From Rhodopirellula sp. P2 (lineage in GTDB: Bacteria; Planctomycetota; Planctomycetia; Pirellulales; Pirellulaceae): a stretch of 64,000 nt of DNA. The notes beneath the pieces are model-generated. The model worked only from the letters and a program-made list of their open reading frames with translations, was not told the origin of the DNA and did no database searches. The stretch is from positions 1,469,001-1,533,000 of the forward strand of contig NZ_CP118225.1 in NCBI RefSeq assembly GCF_028768465.1, in the 5' to 3' direction. This document shows positions 1 through 8,246 of this stretch, in pieces. The translations under genes and the position numbers were made by a program. Numbering within the stretch: the first letter of the stretch is position 1; the number at the start of each line of letters is the position of its first letter.

Positions 1-1320
1 GCGCAGTGCATTGACCTGAACCATCGGTATGCCATCGATGGCAGAAGCCCGATCAGCTACAGCGGCATCCTGTGGTGCTTTGGCCAGTTTGATCGTCCGT
101 TTGAACCGGAGCAGCCGATTTACGGGACGGTGCGTTCGCGGTCCGTCGATCAGCACGAGTCTCGCCTCGACGTGCCGCAGGTCGCTCAGTGGGTCAATCG
201 CCCCCTCGCTGCGACGCTGCCTCGCGTTGCGATTGTGGGAGCGGGACTGGGAGGCTTGTCCGCAGCACGCACTCTGACGGACCACGGTTTGGAAGTCCAC
301 GTGTTTGAGAAATCACGGGGAGTTGGCGGGCGGATGGCGACGCGGCGCAGCGAATCAGGAGGGGGCTTCGATCACGGTGCTCAGTACTTCACCGTTCGCG
401 ACGATCGATTCGCGAGGTACGTGCGAAGCTGGATCAGCCAAGGTCTGGTCGCTCCCTGGATGCAGCCGATTGTGGAATTGCAGCCCGGAGGTCAGGTGGG
501 GAAGGAAAAGTGCGGGACGCCTCGCTATGTCGGTGTTCCTGGCATGAACGCAATTGCCAAGCATTTGGCAGCGGACGTCAACGTGCATTTGCAAACCACG
601 GTGGATTCACTCCAGCGGGTGGGAGATCGGTGGCAGTTGAAGTTTGCAGACCCAAGTGGTTTGTCATCAACGGGCTCGGTGAATGACGAGGGGAACAGCG
701 AATTTGATTGCGTGATCGTGAATTGCCCGCCGCAACAAGCGGCCAGGTTGTTGGCGGGGCACTCCGACATGGCAGACATTGCTCAGCAGGTTGAGATGCT
801 GCCTTGTTGGTCCGTGATGGTCCGCGGGGAAGGCTTGCCGGAGCTTGGTTTTTCAGGTGCCTTCATCAACGAGGGGCCGCTGTCCTGGATCGCTCGGAAC
901 GATGAAAAGCCGGGGCGGGATGCCGGGGACGGATCTGCCAGTTCGTGGGTCTTGCACGCATCGGCGGATTGGTCGCAACAGCACCTGGAGCAGTCGCCCG
1001 AGTGGGTGGGCGCGCAGTTGCTCACCGCCATGGCGGAAGCGACGGGGCAACAATTCACACGGGTGGTGGAGTGCCAAGCTCACCGATGGCGTTATGCCAA
1101 TCCCGTGTCGCCCCTGGAGACGGATTGCCTCTGGGACGCGACCACAGGGCTGGGAGCATGCGGTGATTGGTGTGGTGGCCCGCGAATCGAAGGCGCCTTC
1201 CTCAGTGGGATGGCGATGGCGGGGGCGGTGTTGCGTCAGGCAACAATCGACCGGGCGGCTCCTTCTCCAGGCCAGTTGGAGGGTGCGGCTACGCGGAAGC
1301 GAACAGCCGACGCGGTCTAG
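1..1320 (+). CDS. Photolyase C-terminus fused to FAD-dependent oxidoreductase (5' partial)
   Basis: The frame is open from the first base, so the gene starts before the window; 439 residues are visible. Residues 1-60 match the C-terminal FAD-binding end of the photolyase/cryptochrome family (DLNHRYAIDG, then GILWCFGQFDRPF). After a linker of about 15 residues a second protein begins: a dinucleotide fold VAIVGAGLGG near residue 80, then GVGGRMATRR and FDHGAQYFTV, typical of renalase-like NAD(P)/FAD amine-oxidase-family proteins, complete to the stop. A GTG at 130 could start a separate oxidoreductase, but nothing resembling a ribosome site precedes it and photolyase-like sequence continues past it. 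Seen: one unbroken frame. Inferred: a bifunctional flavoprotein. The 3' end overlaps the convergent fliO-like gene by 32 bp. Confidence 0.75.
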   Translation, partial: AQCIDLNHRYAIDGRSPISYSGILWCFGQFDRPFEPEQPIYGTVRSRSVDQHESRLDVPQVAQWVNRPLAATLPRVAIVGAGLGGLSAARTLTDHGLEVHVFEKSRGVGGRMATRRSESGGGFDHGAQYFTVRDDRFARYVRSWISQGLVAPWMQPIVELQPGGQVGKEKCGTPRYVGVPGMNAIAKHLAADVNVHLQTTVDSLQRVGDRWQLKFADPSGLSSTGSVNDEGNSEFDCVIVNCPPQQAARLLAGHSDMADIAQQVEMLPCWSVMVRGEGLPELGFSGAFINEGPLSWIARNDEKPGRDAGDGSASSWVLHASADWSQQHLEQSPEWVGAQLLTAMAEATGQQFTRVVECQAHRWRYANPVSPLETDCLWDATTGLGACGDWCGGPRIEGAFLSGMAMAGAVLRQATIDRAAPSPGQLEGAATRKRTADAV

Positions 1321-2023
1321 ACGGCGGGGTGGAAGCCGCGGGGCGTTCGACAAACCCAGAGGCCACTGGCTCGCTCTCGATTTGACGCATGGTTTGTTCG
1401 AAGACGGCTCGGGCTTCGGCTGAGCAGCTGGCGATCAACTCACGGACTTCGTCCGGATCGGTGACTTCCGAAATCGGTGTGACGCCGGACGATGTTTGGC
1501 TGAGCACCAACACCCGGCGACCGCATTTGACCAGCAAGAGTTTGGTGCGAGGGTCGAGCATCACATGCCCGAGTGGGCTGAGAGTGGATGCAGAGAGTGG
1601 TTTGGAAACGGCAGAGCCGCCTCCGAATCGACGACTGACCCAAACAAGTCCACAAAACAAAGCCAACACAATGGCGAGGCTCGATCCCACCGTGACCAGT
1701 GGAGCGATGTTCTTCGACCGAGAGGATTCGCCATCGGGCGAGAGTTCCAGGCCCGAGGTTTTGCTTTCTGACGGCAGTTGGTAGGCGGATGCGTCTTGGT
1801 TGTCCGTCTGCATCGCGAGGGCAGGGAAACCGCGTCCGATGACTTTGGGCGGTTCCGGAGAATCGCTGTGAGCGGGCAGGGGGGCCGCACTGTAGGTGGC
1901 TTCTGCGCCGTAGGCGGTGTCTGAGCCGTAGCTTTGATCCGCGGCTGCGATTTCACCCGCACCTAGGCAGGTGATGAGGGCCAATGGGATGACGTTGGCA
2001 GGGGAAATGATGCGATTCATCAT
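1289..2023 (-). CDS. fliO: FliO-like flagellar biosynthesis protein
   Basis: This 244-residue protein has an N-terminal hydrophobic segment (about 11-28), a low-complexity Ser/Ala/Pro stretch, a transmembrane helix at about 108-130 and then a short soluble domain (LSPLGHVMLDPRTKLLLVKC) of FliO/MopB type. FliO assists assembly of the FliP core of the flagellar export gate in the inner membrane. It is the last gene of the flagellar run and its ATG overlaps the fliN stop by four bases, so the two are probably translationally coupled. Its 3' end overlaps the convergent oxidoreductase gene by 32 bp. FliO is poorly conserved, so the call leans on both topology and neighbours. No fliP follows. Confidence 0.75.
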   Translation of the reverse strand: MMNRIISPANVIPLALITCLGAGEIAAADQSYGSDTAYGAEATYSAAPLPAHSDSPEPPKVIGRGFPALAMQTDNQDASAYQLPSESKTSGLELSPDGESSRSKNIAPLVTVGSSLAIVLALFCGLVWVSRRFGGGSAVSKPLSASTLSPLGHVMLDPRTKLLLVKCGRRVLVLSQTSSGVTPISEVTDPDEVRELIASCSAEARAVFEQTMRQIESEPVASGFVERPAASTPPSRPRRLFASA

Positions 2024-2445
2024 GATCCTGCTCCGATCAATTCGGTCACACGAACGCAGAAGTTGTCATTCATGACCAATACTTCGCCGCGTGCAATCAT
2101 GCGGCCGTTGACGTAGATGTCGACGGGGTCACCCGCCAGTTTGTCGAGCGCGACAACACTGCCTGCACGCAGGCGGAGGACTTCTTCGAGACGCATTTGG
2201 GTGCGTCCCAGTTCGATTCGGAGGTCCATTTCCACTTCGCCGAGCAAGTCGACATCGTGGGCGGCTTCCCCGAGAGAGTTGGGCGAGAGATCGCCTAAAG
2301 CGAACGGTCGAGGGACATCCCGTTGATCGCTCTCTTTGTCGCCTGTGGCGGCTGCGAGAGACTGGGACGCTTCATTGAGCAACGCCTCAATATCATCTGT
2401 ATTGAGTTGTTCGCTGGATTCCGTTTGATTCTCCGTCTCGCTCAC
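2020..2445 (-). CDS. fliN: Flagellar motor switch protein FliN
   Basis: This 141-residue protein has an acidic Gln/Ser-rich N-terminus and a C-terminal SpoA/FliN domain from about residue 65 (EVEMDLRIELGRTQM, VVALDKLAGDPVDIYVNG, ARGEVLVMNDNFCVRVTEL). FliN forms the lower part of the C-ring, which sets rotation direction and receives export cargo. It lies between fliL and fliO in a minus-strand operon. A fliM gene, often next to fliN, is absent here and must be elsewhere if this motor uses one. Family assignment is secure. Confidence 0.92.
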   Translation of the reverse strand: MSETENQTESSEQLNTDDIEALLNEASQSLAAATGDKESDQRDVPRPFALGDLSPNSLGEAAHDVDLLGEVEMDLRIELGRTQMRLEEVLRLRAGSVVALDKLAGDPVDIYVNGRMIARGEVLVMNDNFCVRVTELIGAGS

Positions 2446-2461
2446 GATCGTCCACTCCGTG

Positions 2462-3019
2462 TCACTCCTCGATGAGCTGGTATTCGTGAAACCCGACTCC
2501 CAGCAGTAAATCTTCGTCCAGAAGATGATTACATGTCGTCAAAATCCGACGCTGCAACAAGCCCAATTGGTTGTCTTGCAGTTCAGGAAGTTCGCTATTT
2601 CGGATTTTCATTCGAATCGCGTGCCGGAGACGCCCGTTTTTCGCGGTGAACTCCTTCGTCATCTTTTCGCGGTTTTTCTTTCGAATCAGCCCGTAGAGCC
2701 TCAGTTCCACTCGAAAAGAACGTTCCGTTTCGATCGGGCTGAAGGTTTCGCCGAACGTTCCCAGATCGAATTCGATCTCTCGATTTTCGTCGGATTGCTC
2801 TTCTTCAGCCTTCTCGGCGCCTTCTTGGACAGACTGGATCAGTTCGGCTTCCGCCAAGGCGCTGACCTGTTCCGCACTGGGGACCAGGAAGAAGAACATT
2901 CCGGTTTCCAGGACGACCACCATTCCCACGAACAACACAATCAGACTGGTGTTGCTGCGCGGTTTGGCGGGAGCGTCTTCGAGTTCCGGTTTGTCTTCGT
3001 TTTTGTTTTCTTCGGCCAT
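2462..3019 (-). CDS. fliL: FliL-like flagellar basal body protein
   Basis: This 185-residue protein has a charged cytoplasmic N-terminus, one transmembrane helix at about 25-47 and a periplasmic domain with an acidic Glu-rich spacer followed by a FliL-like fold (RSFRVELRLYGLI, then RHAIRMKIRNSEL). FliL surrounds or supports the MotA/MotB stator at the basal body. It lies between motB (10-bp gap) and fliN (16-bp gap). Sequence identity to classical FliL looks low, so the name rests partly on topology and on the stator neighbours. Confidence 0.75.
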   Translation of the reverse strand: MAEENKNEDKPELEDAPAKPRSNTSLIVLFVGMVVVLETGMFFFLVPSAEQVSALAEAELIQSVQEGAEKAEEEQSDENREIEFDLGTFGETFSPIETERSFRVELRLYGLIRKKNREKMTKEFTAKNGRLRHAIRMKIRNSELPELQDNQLGLLQRRILTTCNHLLDEDLLLGVGFHEYQLIEE

Positions 3020-3028
3020 CGGATTATC

Positions 3029-3784
3029 TTAAGCCTGCGGACCTTGGACTTTGGAGTCGGAATCGGAGGTCCCTTTGGGGTCCTCCACTGTTTCATCGAG
3101 CAGGAACACTTCGACACGCGAGTCGTTGCCGAATTTAGTGATCGTTGCGTTCCGGGTGATTGGTTCGGTTGCTTCGGCGGAGGAGACTCGGAATCGATCC
3201 GAGGCAATGCCTTGTTTCGACACCAAGTAGCGTTTGACGGTGGCAGCACGCCGGATGGCCAGCATCATGCCTTCATCGGTGCCAATGGTACGAGCGGCAA
3301 ACTCAGCCGACACGTGTCCACGGACTTCGATGCGTTGTGGCTTCCCACGAAGTTGTTTGGCAGTCTGTTCCAAAATGCGTTGGCTGGCGGGAGTCAGGCG
3401 ATCGCTGCCCACTTCAAAGAACACGACACTGCCCACCGCGGTCATGTTGCCGGGGCGAATGATGCGAACGTGTTGTTCTTCCCCAACCGGGGCTTTCTCT
3501 GGAACGCCCCCTTTGGCGGTGTCCTTTTTCTTCGCTCGTCCCGTTGTGGAGAGAACGGAGAATTCCGATGACCGCGGCTTGGTGTCGCCCGGAGCCAAGG
3601 CATCGAGCGTGCGTTTGTAGCCGAACTGCTGCTGCATCGAATCGACGAGTGCCTGGTACGTGTCTTCTTCTTTGATCTCACTGAGTGAGACCAACATGAT
3701 GAAGAACGTCAGCAACAAACTCATCATGTCGCCGAACGTGACAACCCATTCGGGGATGGCGATTTCATCTGGTTCATCATCCAT
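3029..3784 (-). CDS. motB: Flagellar stator protein MotB
   Basis: This 251-residue protein carries a short cytoplasmic N-terminus and one transmembrane helix containing FGDMMSLLLTFFIMLVSLSE; Asp19 is in the position of the proton-carrying aspartate of MotB. After a linker, a C-terminal OmpA-like peptidoglycan-binding domain runs from about 120 to 235 (FFEVGSDRLTPASQRIL, IEVRGHVSAEFA). With MotA it forms the ion-driven stator that is fixed to the cell wall. Its start codon overlaps the motA stop by one base, which implies coupling. Confidence 0.93.
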   Translation of the reverse strand: MDDEPDEIAIPEWVVTFGDMMSLLLTFFIMLVSLSEIKEEDTYQALVDSMQQQFGYKRTLDALAPGDTKPRSSEFSVLSTTGRAKKKDTAKGGVPEKAPVGEEQHVRIIRPGNMTAVGSVVFFEVGSDRLTPASQRILEQTAKQLRGKPQRIEVRGHVSAEFAARTIGTDEGMMLAIRRAATVKRYLVSKQGIASDRFRVSSAEATEPITRNATITKFGNDSRVEVFLLDETVEDPKGTSDSDSKVQGPQA

Positions 3785-4545
3785 TACTGCAGGTCCCGTT
3801 GTTTGGTTGGCAGGTAGGTTTGCAGCTTCTGATCGATCGCTCGTGGGCTTTCACCCGACTGAATGGCCATGACACCGCGAATGGCGATTTCCATGCTGAG
3901 TTGTTCGTTGCGGCTCATCAGGCCCAGCTTTTCAGCAAAGGGACTGAAGAACACGTTGGCGACGATGGCCCCGTACAGTGTTGTGATCAGTGCCACTGCC
4001 ATCCCGGCTCCAATCCCGGATGGATCGGACATGTCCTGCAGCATCATGATCAGACCCATCAAGGTTCCGATCATCCCGTAGGCGGGAGCGAATCGGCCGA
4101 GTTGATCCATGATCGATTTACCTTCGCGGTGACGCATCGCCATTCCCGCGACTTCGGTGCGAAGGACCTCTTCGACGATTTCTGGTGCCGTTCCGTCGAC
4201 AGCCATTTGGAGGCCGGTCTTCACCAGTGCGTTGTCGATTTCAGCGATCTTGGATTCCAGTGCCAGCAAGCCATCACGGCGAGCGACTTCTGCCAGTTCG
4301 ACGATCGATTTGATCAAGACCAACCGGTCTTCCCCTTTGTTCAAAATCACTTTCAAGGCGATGACCGGGCTCTTCAGCATCGAGCCCATCGGGAAGCAGA
4401 TCAATGCGGCTGCGAAGGCACCTCCGATCACCACCAAGCCCGACGGGATGTCGATGAAGGCAGAGAAGGGGGCGTTACCAAGCAGGATCGAAACGAGGAT
4501 CAAGCCGATCGCGAAGATCAGACCGAGCAGACTGGCGATGTCCAT
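3784..4545 (-). CDS. motA: Flagellar stator protein MotA
   Basis: This 253-residue inner-membrane protein has four predicted transmembrane helices: two near the N-terminus (LGLIFAIGLILVSILLG, and LVVIGGAFAAALICFPM) and two after residue 150 (APAYGMIGTLMGLIMML and MAVALITTLYGAIVANVFF). The large cytoplasmic loop between the pairs holds the charged residues that contact FliG in known motors. Length and layout match the MotA/ExbB superfamily, and the MotB partner follows directly. Part of flbD-motA-motB-fliL-fliN-fliO. Confidence 0.95.
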   Translation of the reverse strand: MDIASLLGLIFAIGLILVSILLGNAPFSAFIDIPSGLVVIGGAFAAALICFPMGSMLKSPVIALKVILNKGEDRLVLIKSIVELAEVARRDGLLALESKIAEIDNALVKTGLQMAVDGTAPEIVEEVLRTEVAGMAMRHREGKSIMDQLGRFAPAYGMIGTLMGLIMMLQDMSDPSGIGAGMAVALITTLYGAIVANVFFSPFAEKLGLMSRNEQLSMEIAIRGVMAIQSGESPRAIDQKLQTYLPTKQRDLQ

Positions 4546-4563
4546 TGGATTGGTTTCTTCGAA

Positions 4564-4809
4564 CTAGGATGTCGTGTGGAGGTTGGAATCCGTTGGTGCT
4601 GGACCAAGCGTGGATGGCATCGGCGGCAAGAAGTGCTTGCGTTGTTGGTATTCGATGGATCGATCAACGACCTCGTCCATCGTTTCCTTGACCGGCAAGC
4701 GTTCGCCATTGGTCAGCGTTACAAAGGTGTCGCCACGTCGTTCGACGTATCGAATCAACTCAGCGTTGAGGATGAAGGCTTCGCCATCGAGTCGAGTGAG
4801 CTTGATCAT
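4564..4809 (-). CDS. flbD: FlbD-family flagellar protein
   Basis: This 81-residue protein starts at the ATG giving MIKLTRLDGEAFILNAELI, the characteristic start of the small FlbD family, followed by ERRGDTFVTLTNGERLPV and a short tail. FlbD-family proteins sit next to motA/motB in many flagellar operons; their exact role is poorly defined. The open frame continues upstream for about 165 codons, but that part is Arg/Ser-rich, lacks family similarity and is treated as non-coding. It is the first gene of the operon, so the promoter should lie in 4810-5300. Confidence 0.85.
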   Translation of the reverse strand: MIKLTRLDGEAFILNAELIRYVERRGDTFVTLTNGERLPVKETMDEVVDRSIEYQQRKHFLPPMPSTLGPAPTDSNLHTTS

Positions 4810-5180
4810 GTTCGGCGTACCCCGCGGTTTCTGTGGATCATTCGCTTCCGTGACCACTCTGACGATCGAAGGCGATGCTGACGATCGAGACTGGTCTGCT
4901 GAAAGGTAGGTCATGTTTGTGGACAAGCGACAACAGGCCAGTGTTTCCTGGGGTGTTTTCGCAACACAACGGCGCAACCGGAACAACCTCTGCCATCGCA
5001 ACCGCCAGAGCCGGCGGGGCGAGCGGATCAGCTTCCGCAGCCCCTTGGAATCGGAAGCTGTGCGGCTTTTTTGCGGGTTTTCGAGCGGTGCACCTCCCTC
5101 GAAACGAAGTTCGGGAGAGATCGAGCGACGCCGTTCAGGCGTCCGCGAGGGGGTGGGGGCTGAATGTCCTTTCAGAGTAG

Positions 5181-5200
5181 AACATTTGTCCCCAAATGTT
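5181..5200. promoter_or_regulatory. Perfect palindrome, candidate operator
   Basis: The arms AACATTTG and CAAATGTT flank a TCCC spacer. The AT-rich dyad stands out against its GC-rich surroundings and lies about 370 bp upstream of the flbD start on the operon's coding strand. It may be a repressor site or a small hairpin; no function can be proven from sequence. Confidence 0.3.
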
Positions 5201-5349
5201 TGCGAGATGGTTTGGTTTCGTCGAGCAGTGTGACGCGAACGTTTGAAAGTGGACTTGGGTGCGATGAGGCTTGGCAGTGGAAGGCTGCCCGACGGAACCG
5301 TTGAGGACAACTGTTCTACTCGGATGCTCGACCTCGTCTCGAGGGAGGC

Positions 5350-5386
5350 AAAAGAAAACGCCGCGAAAGCAAGCTTTCGCGGCGTT
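5350..5386 (-). terminator. Intrinsic terminator after the aldehyde dehydrogenase gene
   Basis: On the minus strand a perfect 14-bp stem (AACGCCGCGAAAGC and its complement, 2-nt gap) is followed by TTCTTTTG. It lies about 50 bp downstream of the stop codon at 5438, the right place and orientation for a Rho-independent terminator. Confidence 0.85.
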
Positions 5387-5437
5387 GATGATGGTTGGCA
5401 GTGGCCGGCAACTCAGCGAGTCCCTCGGTCCCTCCTG

Positions 5438-6877
5438 TCAGGCACTGGTGGTGGCTGGCATGGGTTCGATTTGATAGGCGCGGTTGGTGAAGAGAAACTC
5501 AATGATGTTGCCTTCGTGCGGCTGCAACCAATTCAAGCGATTGGTTGGTAGCGGACCGATGTTCAATCGGTCGATGTCCACGCAACGCGAAGCGTCCTGG
5601 ATGAACTTTTGATCGGACGTGATCACAGTTCCGATCAACGAGGTGCCAATGCGAGACAGCATTTGGTCTTGAGGGCATTCCACGACGCTGACGAACGGGA
5701 ACATGTATTCCTTCGACGCGACGCCGCGGTCAGGTGAATCGGCGTGCAGCACCATCGGACGCAGGTAAGCGCAGTGGTCGCGTTCGATCAGCTTCTCACC
5801 GTATTCAGCGGTCATGTCTGTCACGCCGCTTTCCGCCAAGTCCTGCTGAACCATCGCGTAGGTTCCCGTGGCCATGGCAGGCACGGTGAAGGCTGCCAGT
5901 TGGGCCTCGGGATCGCTTGGCGGACGGACGTCGACAGGACCGATGCGTTTGGCGATCGCCGCTGCGATTTCGCGGGTGTGTCGGCTGGCCCAAATCCCAG
6001 AACAGTTGATGCAGCTCCGGCCGGAATTGCTCAGCACGCTTTCCACCATCACGTCCAGGAACATTTCCCAGTCGTCCACGATGTCATCGCCAAGCAAAAT
6101 CTTGGAGAAGCCAGGTCCGTGCGGCTGCACCTTTGGGTTGCCCGCATGCTGAGCGATCGTTTGAGCGCTGCCGAAGATCATGCTCCGGGAGGTCTTGGCC
6201 ATGATGGCTCCGCCCGCGTCATGCCCACCGGGGTACAAACCAAAGGCCGCGGCAGGGACGCCGGCTTCGATGAAGGCCGAGACCATCCGGTAGGGAGTCC
6301 AAGGTTCTTGCGAGCCCGGTTTGAGCGCCAATCCGATTTGCAATGGAATCGCGGGCAGCCACAGTGTGTGAACACCAGGAGAATTGTTCGGAAGGATGGC
6401 TCCGAGGATCGGTGTTTGAGCTTGGTAGCTGACCGTCACGCCGCGACCTTCTTCGCCGTAGCCCTTGGACAGGATCGAGAGATCCAAACCGCGAGTCAGG
6501 CAATCCAGGATCTGTTCCATGTTGCTGAGCACGAAACTGTTCTTGGTCATGTTCGACCGGCACATGTGTTCGGGCAAACCCGTGCTGGCCGATTGTTGAT
6601 GGATGAAGTCATCCACCGTTTGCTGCGAGTCACCCACCGGCAACGTCTCGTTCCCGAACAATTCGGCTGCCTTGCAACACATCTTCAACAGTTCGCTGGT
6701 GGGAACCTCCAACAAGGCTTCCCGCGCTTTGTGGGCCACGCGCAAGTCGCGACCGACAATGCCTCCGCCGACCGTTCCGATGCGTGCGATGGGTTCGCCG
6801 GTGTCGAAATGAACAACGTCATTGAAATCGATGGACTCGTATTGTTTGCCCCAACGAAGAGGATTCAGTGTGATCAT
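5438..6877 (-). CDS. Aldehyde dehydrogenase family protein, acyl-CoA-reductase-like
   Basis: This 479-residue protein has the aldehyde dehydrogenase superfamily layout: an NNSPG segment at 164-168, a cofactor-fold region (ALKPGSQEPWTPYRM) and the catalytic loop SGRSCINCSGIW with Cys289, and Cys292 beside it. Such enzymes oxidise aldehydes or, in the acyl-CoA/LuxC-like branch, reduce activated acyl groups to aldehydes. The gene follows an AMP-forming acyl ligase by 64 bp on the same strand, which favours the reductive role: ligase activates a carboxylate, this enzyme makes the aldehyde. Substrate unknown. It ends at a strong terminator. Confidence 0.8.
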   Translation of the reverse strand: MITLNPLRWGKQYESIDFNDVVHFDTGEPIARIGTVGGGIVGRDLRVAHKAREALLEVPTSELLKMCCKAAELFGNETLPVGDSQQTVDDFIHQQSASTGLPEHMCRSNMTKNSFVLSNMEQILDCLTRGLDLSILSKGYGEEGRGVTVSYQAQTPILGAILPNNSPGVHTLWLPAIPLQIGLALKPGSQEPWTPYRMVSAFIEAGVPAAAFGLYPGGHDAGGAIMAKTSRSMIFGSAQTIAQHAGNPKVQPHGPGFSKILLGDDIVDDWEMFLDVMVESVLSNSGRSCINCSGIWASRHTREIAAAIAKRIGPVDVRPPSDPEAQLAAFTVPAMATGTYAMVQQDLAESGVTDMTAEYGEKLIERDHCAYLRPMVLHADSPDRGVASKEYMFPFVSVVECPQDQMLSRIGTSLIGTVITSDQKFIQDASRCVDIDRLNIGPLPTNRLNWLQPHEGNIIEFLFTNRAYQIEPMPATTSA

Positions 6878-6941
6878 GAGAGTCGAAATGAAAGCGGAGG
6901 TTGAGCGAGGGGAGGGTGGATGAGCCGGTCAACAGCGTCCA

Positions 6942-8084
6942 TCAATAGACGCCGACCGTGGTGGCGCCCGCCAATTCGTGGAAGGGACGCACGCCACTGA
7001 CCCCATCCCAGGGATAGGTTTCAAAGGGCTGCTCACGTTCGCCTTCGTCGCGTTCCATGAATCCAGGCACAAAGAATTCATCCGTCAGCGTGTACAGCTT
7101 CACGCGACCGGTTTCACCGTAGCCCACTTTGGCGTTGTAGTCGTCGAACTGCACCACTTCCGTGACCGCTCGTGGCTGGGGGGCGTAGTAGCTGATCTTG
7201 TACCCGTCAGCGGCGCTGACGGGTTTGCTGCAGGCGAGTCCCATCAACGTGTTCCCGTAAGTGGGAGTCATGAAGACACCGCCTTCCTCCGGCGGTCCAC
7301 CCAGCATTTCCTCGACGGCAAAGCGGGTCCACTGAGGTGTGAACTCAGTGCCACCTGAGAAGATTCCTTTGATGCCAACCTCTGCCAGGGACGTGCCCTT
7401 TTCTTCCAAGCCCTCGCTCAGAGATTCGAGCAGCTTGGGGGTGGCAAACATGCACTTCACATCGTGACCCGCGGTCAAAATGGTGATGGCTTGATCGATG
7501 CAGTGCTTCTTGTACTCTTCGAGATGCTCCATCCAGCCTTTCTTGATCAACTTGACGACCCAGCGAGGATCCAAGTCGATGCAGAAGCAGATGCCACCGC
7601 GGTGCTGAGCGAGGTGCTCGACCGCCAAACGCAAACGTCGAGGGCCGCTCGGGCCGAGCATCAACCAGTTGGATCCCTGGGGGAAGTACTCGTCGGGCAG
7701 CGTGTCGCTGAACAGTTCGTAATCTTTCCAGTGATCTTCGATCACCATTCGGCTCTTGGGGATCCCCGTTGTTCCGCCGGTTTCAAAGACATACACAGGT
7801 TTGCCAGCGTGACCTTGGGGGACCCAGCGATTGATTGGGCCGCCACGCAACCATTCATCTTCGAAGTGAGGGAACTTCTTGAGGTCATCAAAGGACTTCA
7901 CATCGGTGAGCGGGTCGAAGTTGAGCTCCGCCTTTTTCTCCAACCAGAACGGGGATCCCGTTTCATCGCTGAAGTGCCAATGAACGGTTTTCAGCGTGTG
8001 TTCATTGAGCTGATCGAGTGCCTTTGCCGCAGCGGCTTGGACTTCGGGATTGATTGGAGCGGGAGCACCTTCAACAAGACTCAT
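6942..8084 (-). CDS. AMP-forming acyl ligase, PaaK/LuxE-like
   Basis: This 380-residue protein contains the adenylate-forming P-loop FETGGTTGIPKS at 100-111 and further motifs of the phenylacetate-CoA ligase/LuxE acyl-protein synthetase branch (IFSGGTEFTPQW, MTPTYGNTLMGL, YGETGRVKLYTL). It is shorter than full acyl-CoA synthetases, as LuxE-like proteins are. Expected chemistry is carboxylate plus ATP to acyl-AMP, then transfer to a thiol. It is first in a two-gene unit with the aldehyde dehydrogenase. An AGAGGA ribosome site precedes the ATG by about five bases. Confidence 0.78.
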   Translation of the reverse strand: MSLVEGAPAPINPEVQAAAAKALDQLNEHTLKTVHWHFSDETGSPFWLEKKAELNFDPLTDVKSFDDLKKFPHFEDEWLRGGPINRWVPQGHAGKPVYVFETGGTTGIPKSRMVIEDHWKDYELFSDTLPDEYFPQGSNWLMLGPSGPRRLRLAVEHLAQHRGGICFCIDLDPRWVVKLIKKGWMEHLEEYKKHCIDQAITILTAGHDVKCMFATPKLLESLSEGLEEKGTSLAEVGIKGIFSGGTEFTPQWTRFAVEEMLGGPPEEGGVFMTPTYGNTLMGLACSKPVSAADGYKISYYAPQPRAVTEVVQFDDYNAKVGYGETGRVKLYTLTDEFFVPGFMERDEGEREQPFETYPWDGVSGVRPFHELAGATTVGVY

Positions 8085-8182
8085 GGGGTCCTCTGGTGGG
8101 AATGGGGCGAGAGGAGGGGGAAGGGAAGGTCTGGATGTCTGGCATTATGCCAGAAAGGGAAGCCGCCGACGATTGGCGCATG

Positions 8183-8220
8183 AAAAAAGGCCGCGGGTTG
8201 AGACGGTCCCGCGACCTTTT
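8183..8220 (-). terminator. Intrinsic terminator, probably bidirectional
   Basis: GGTCGCGGG and CCCGCGGCC pair on the minus strand, followed by six T residues; on the plus strand the stem is also followed by TTTT. It lies about 27 bp after the stop of the Gly-rich secreted protein gene and separates it from the acyl ligase gene. Confidence 0.85.
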
Positions 8221-8246
8221 GTGTCTGTCTGAATCAAAGAATTTGA

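Larger units (their letters stand above)
4810..5437. other. Spacer upstream of the flagellar operon
   Basis: This 628-bp stretch holds no convincing gene. It should contain the promoter of the minus-strand flagellar operon, but no sigma-28 or sigma-54 element could be assigned by eye. It does contain a perfect 8-bp dyad at 5181-5200 and the terminator of the neighbouring aldehyde dehydrogenase gene at 5350-5386. Confidence 0.6.

Noticed and set aside
4810-5310. N-terminal extension of FlbD to 248 residues
   Set aside because: The added part is Arg/Ser-rich and unlike any flagellar protein, whereas the internal ATG begins the family motif.
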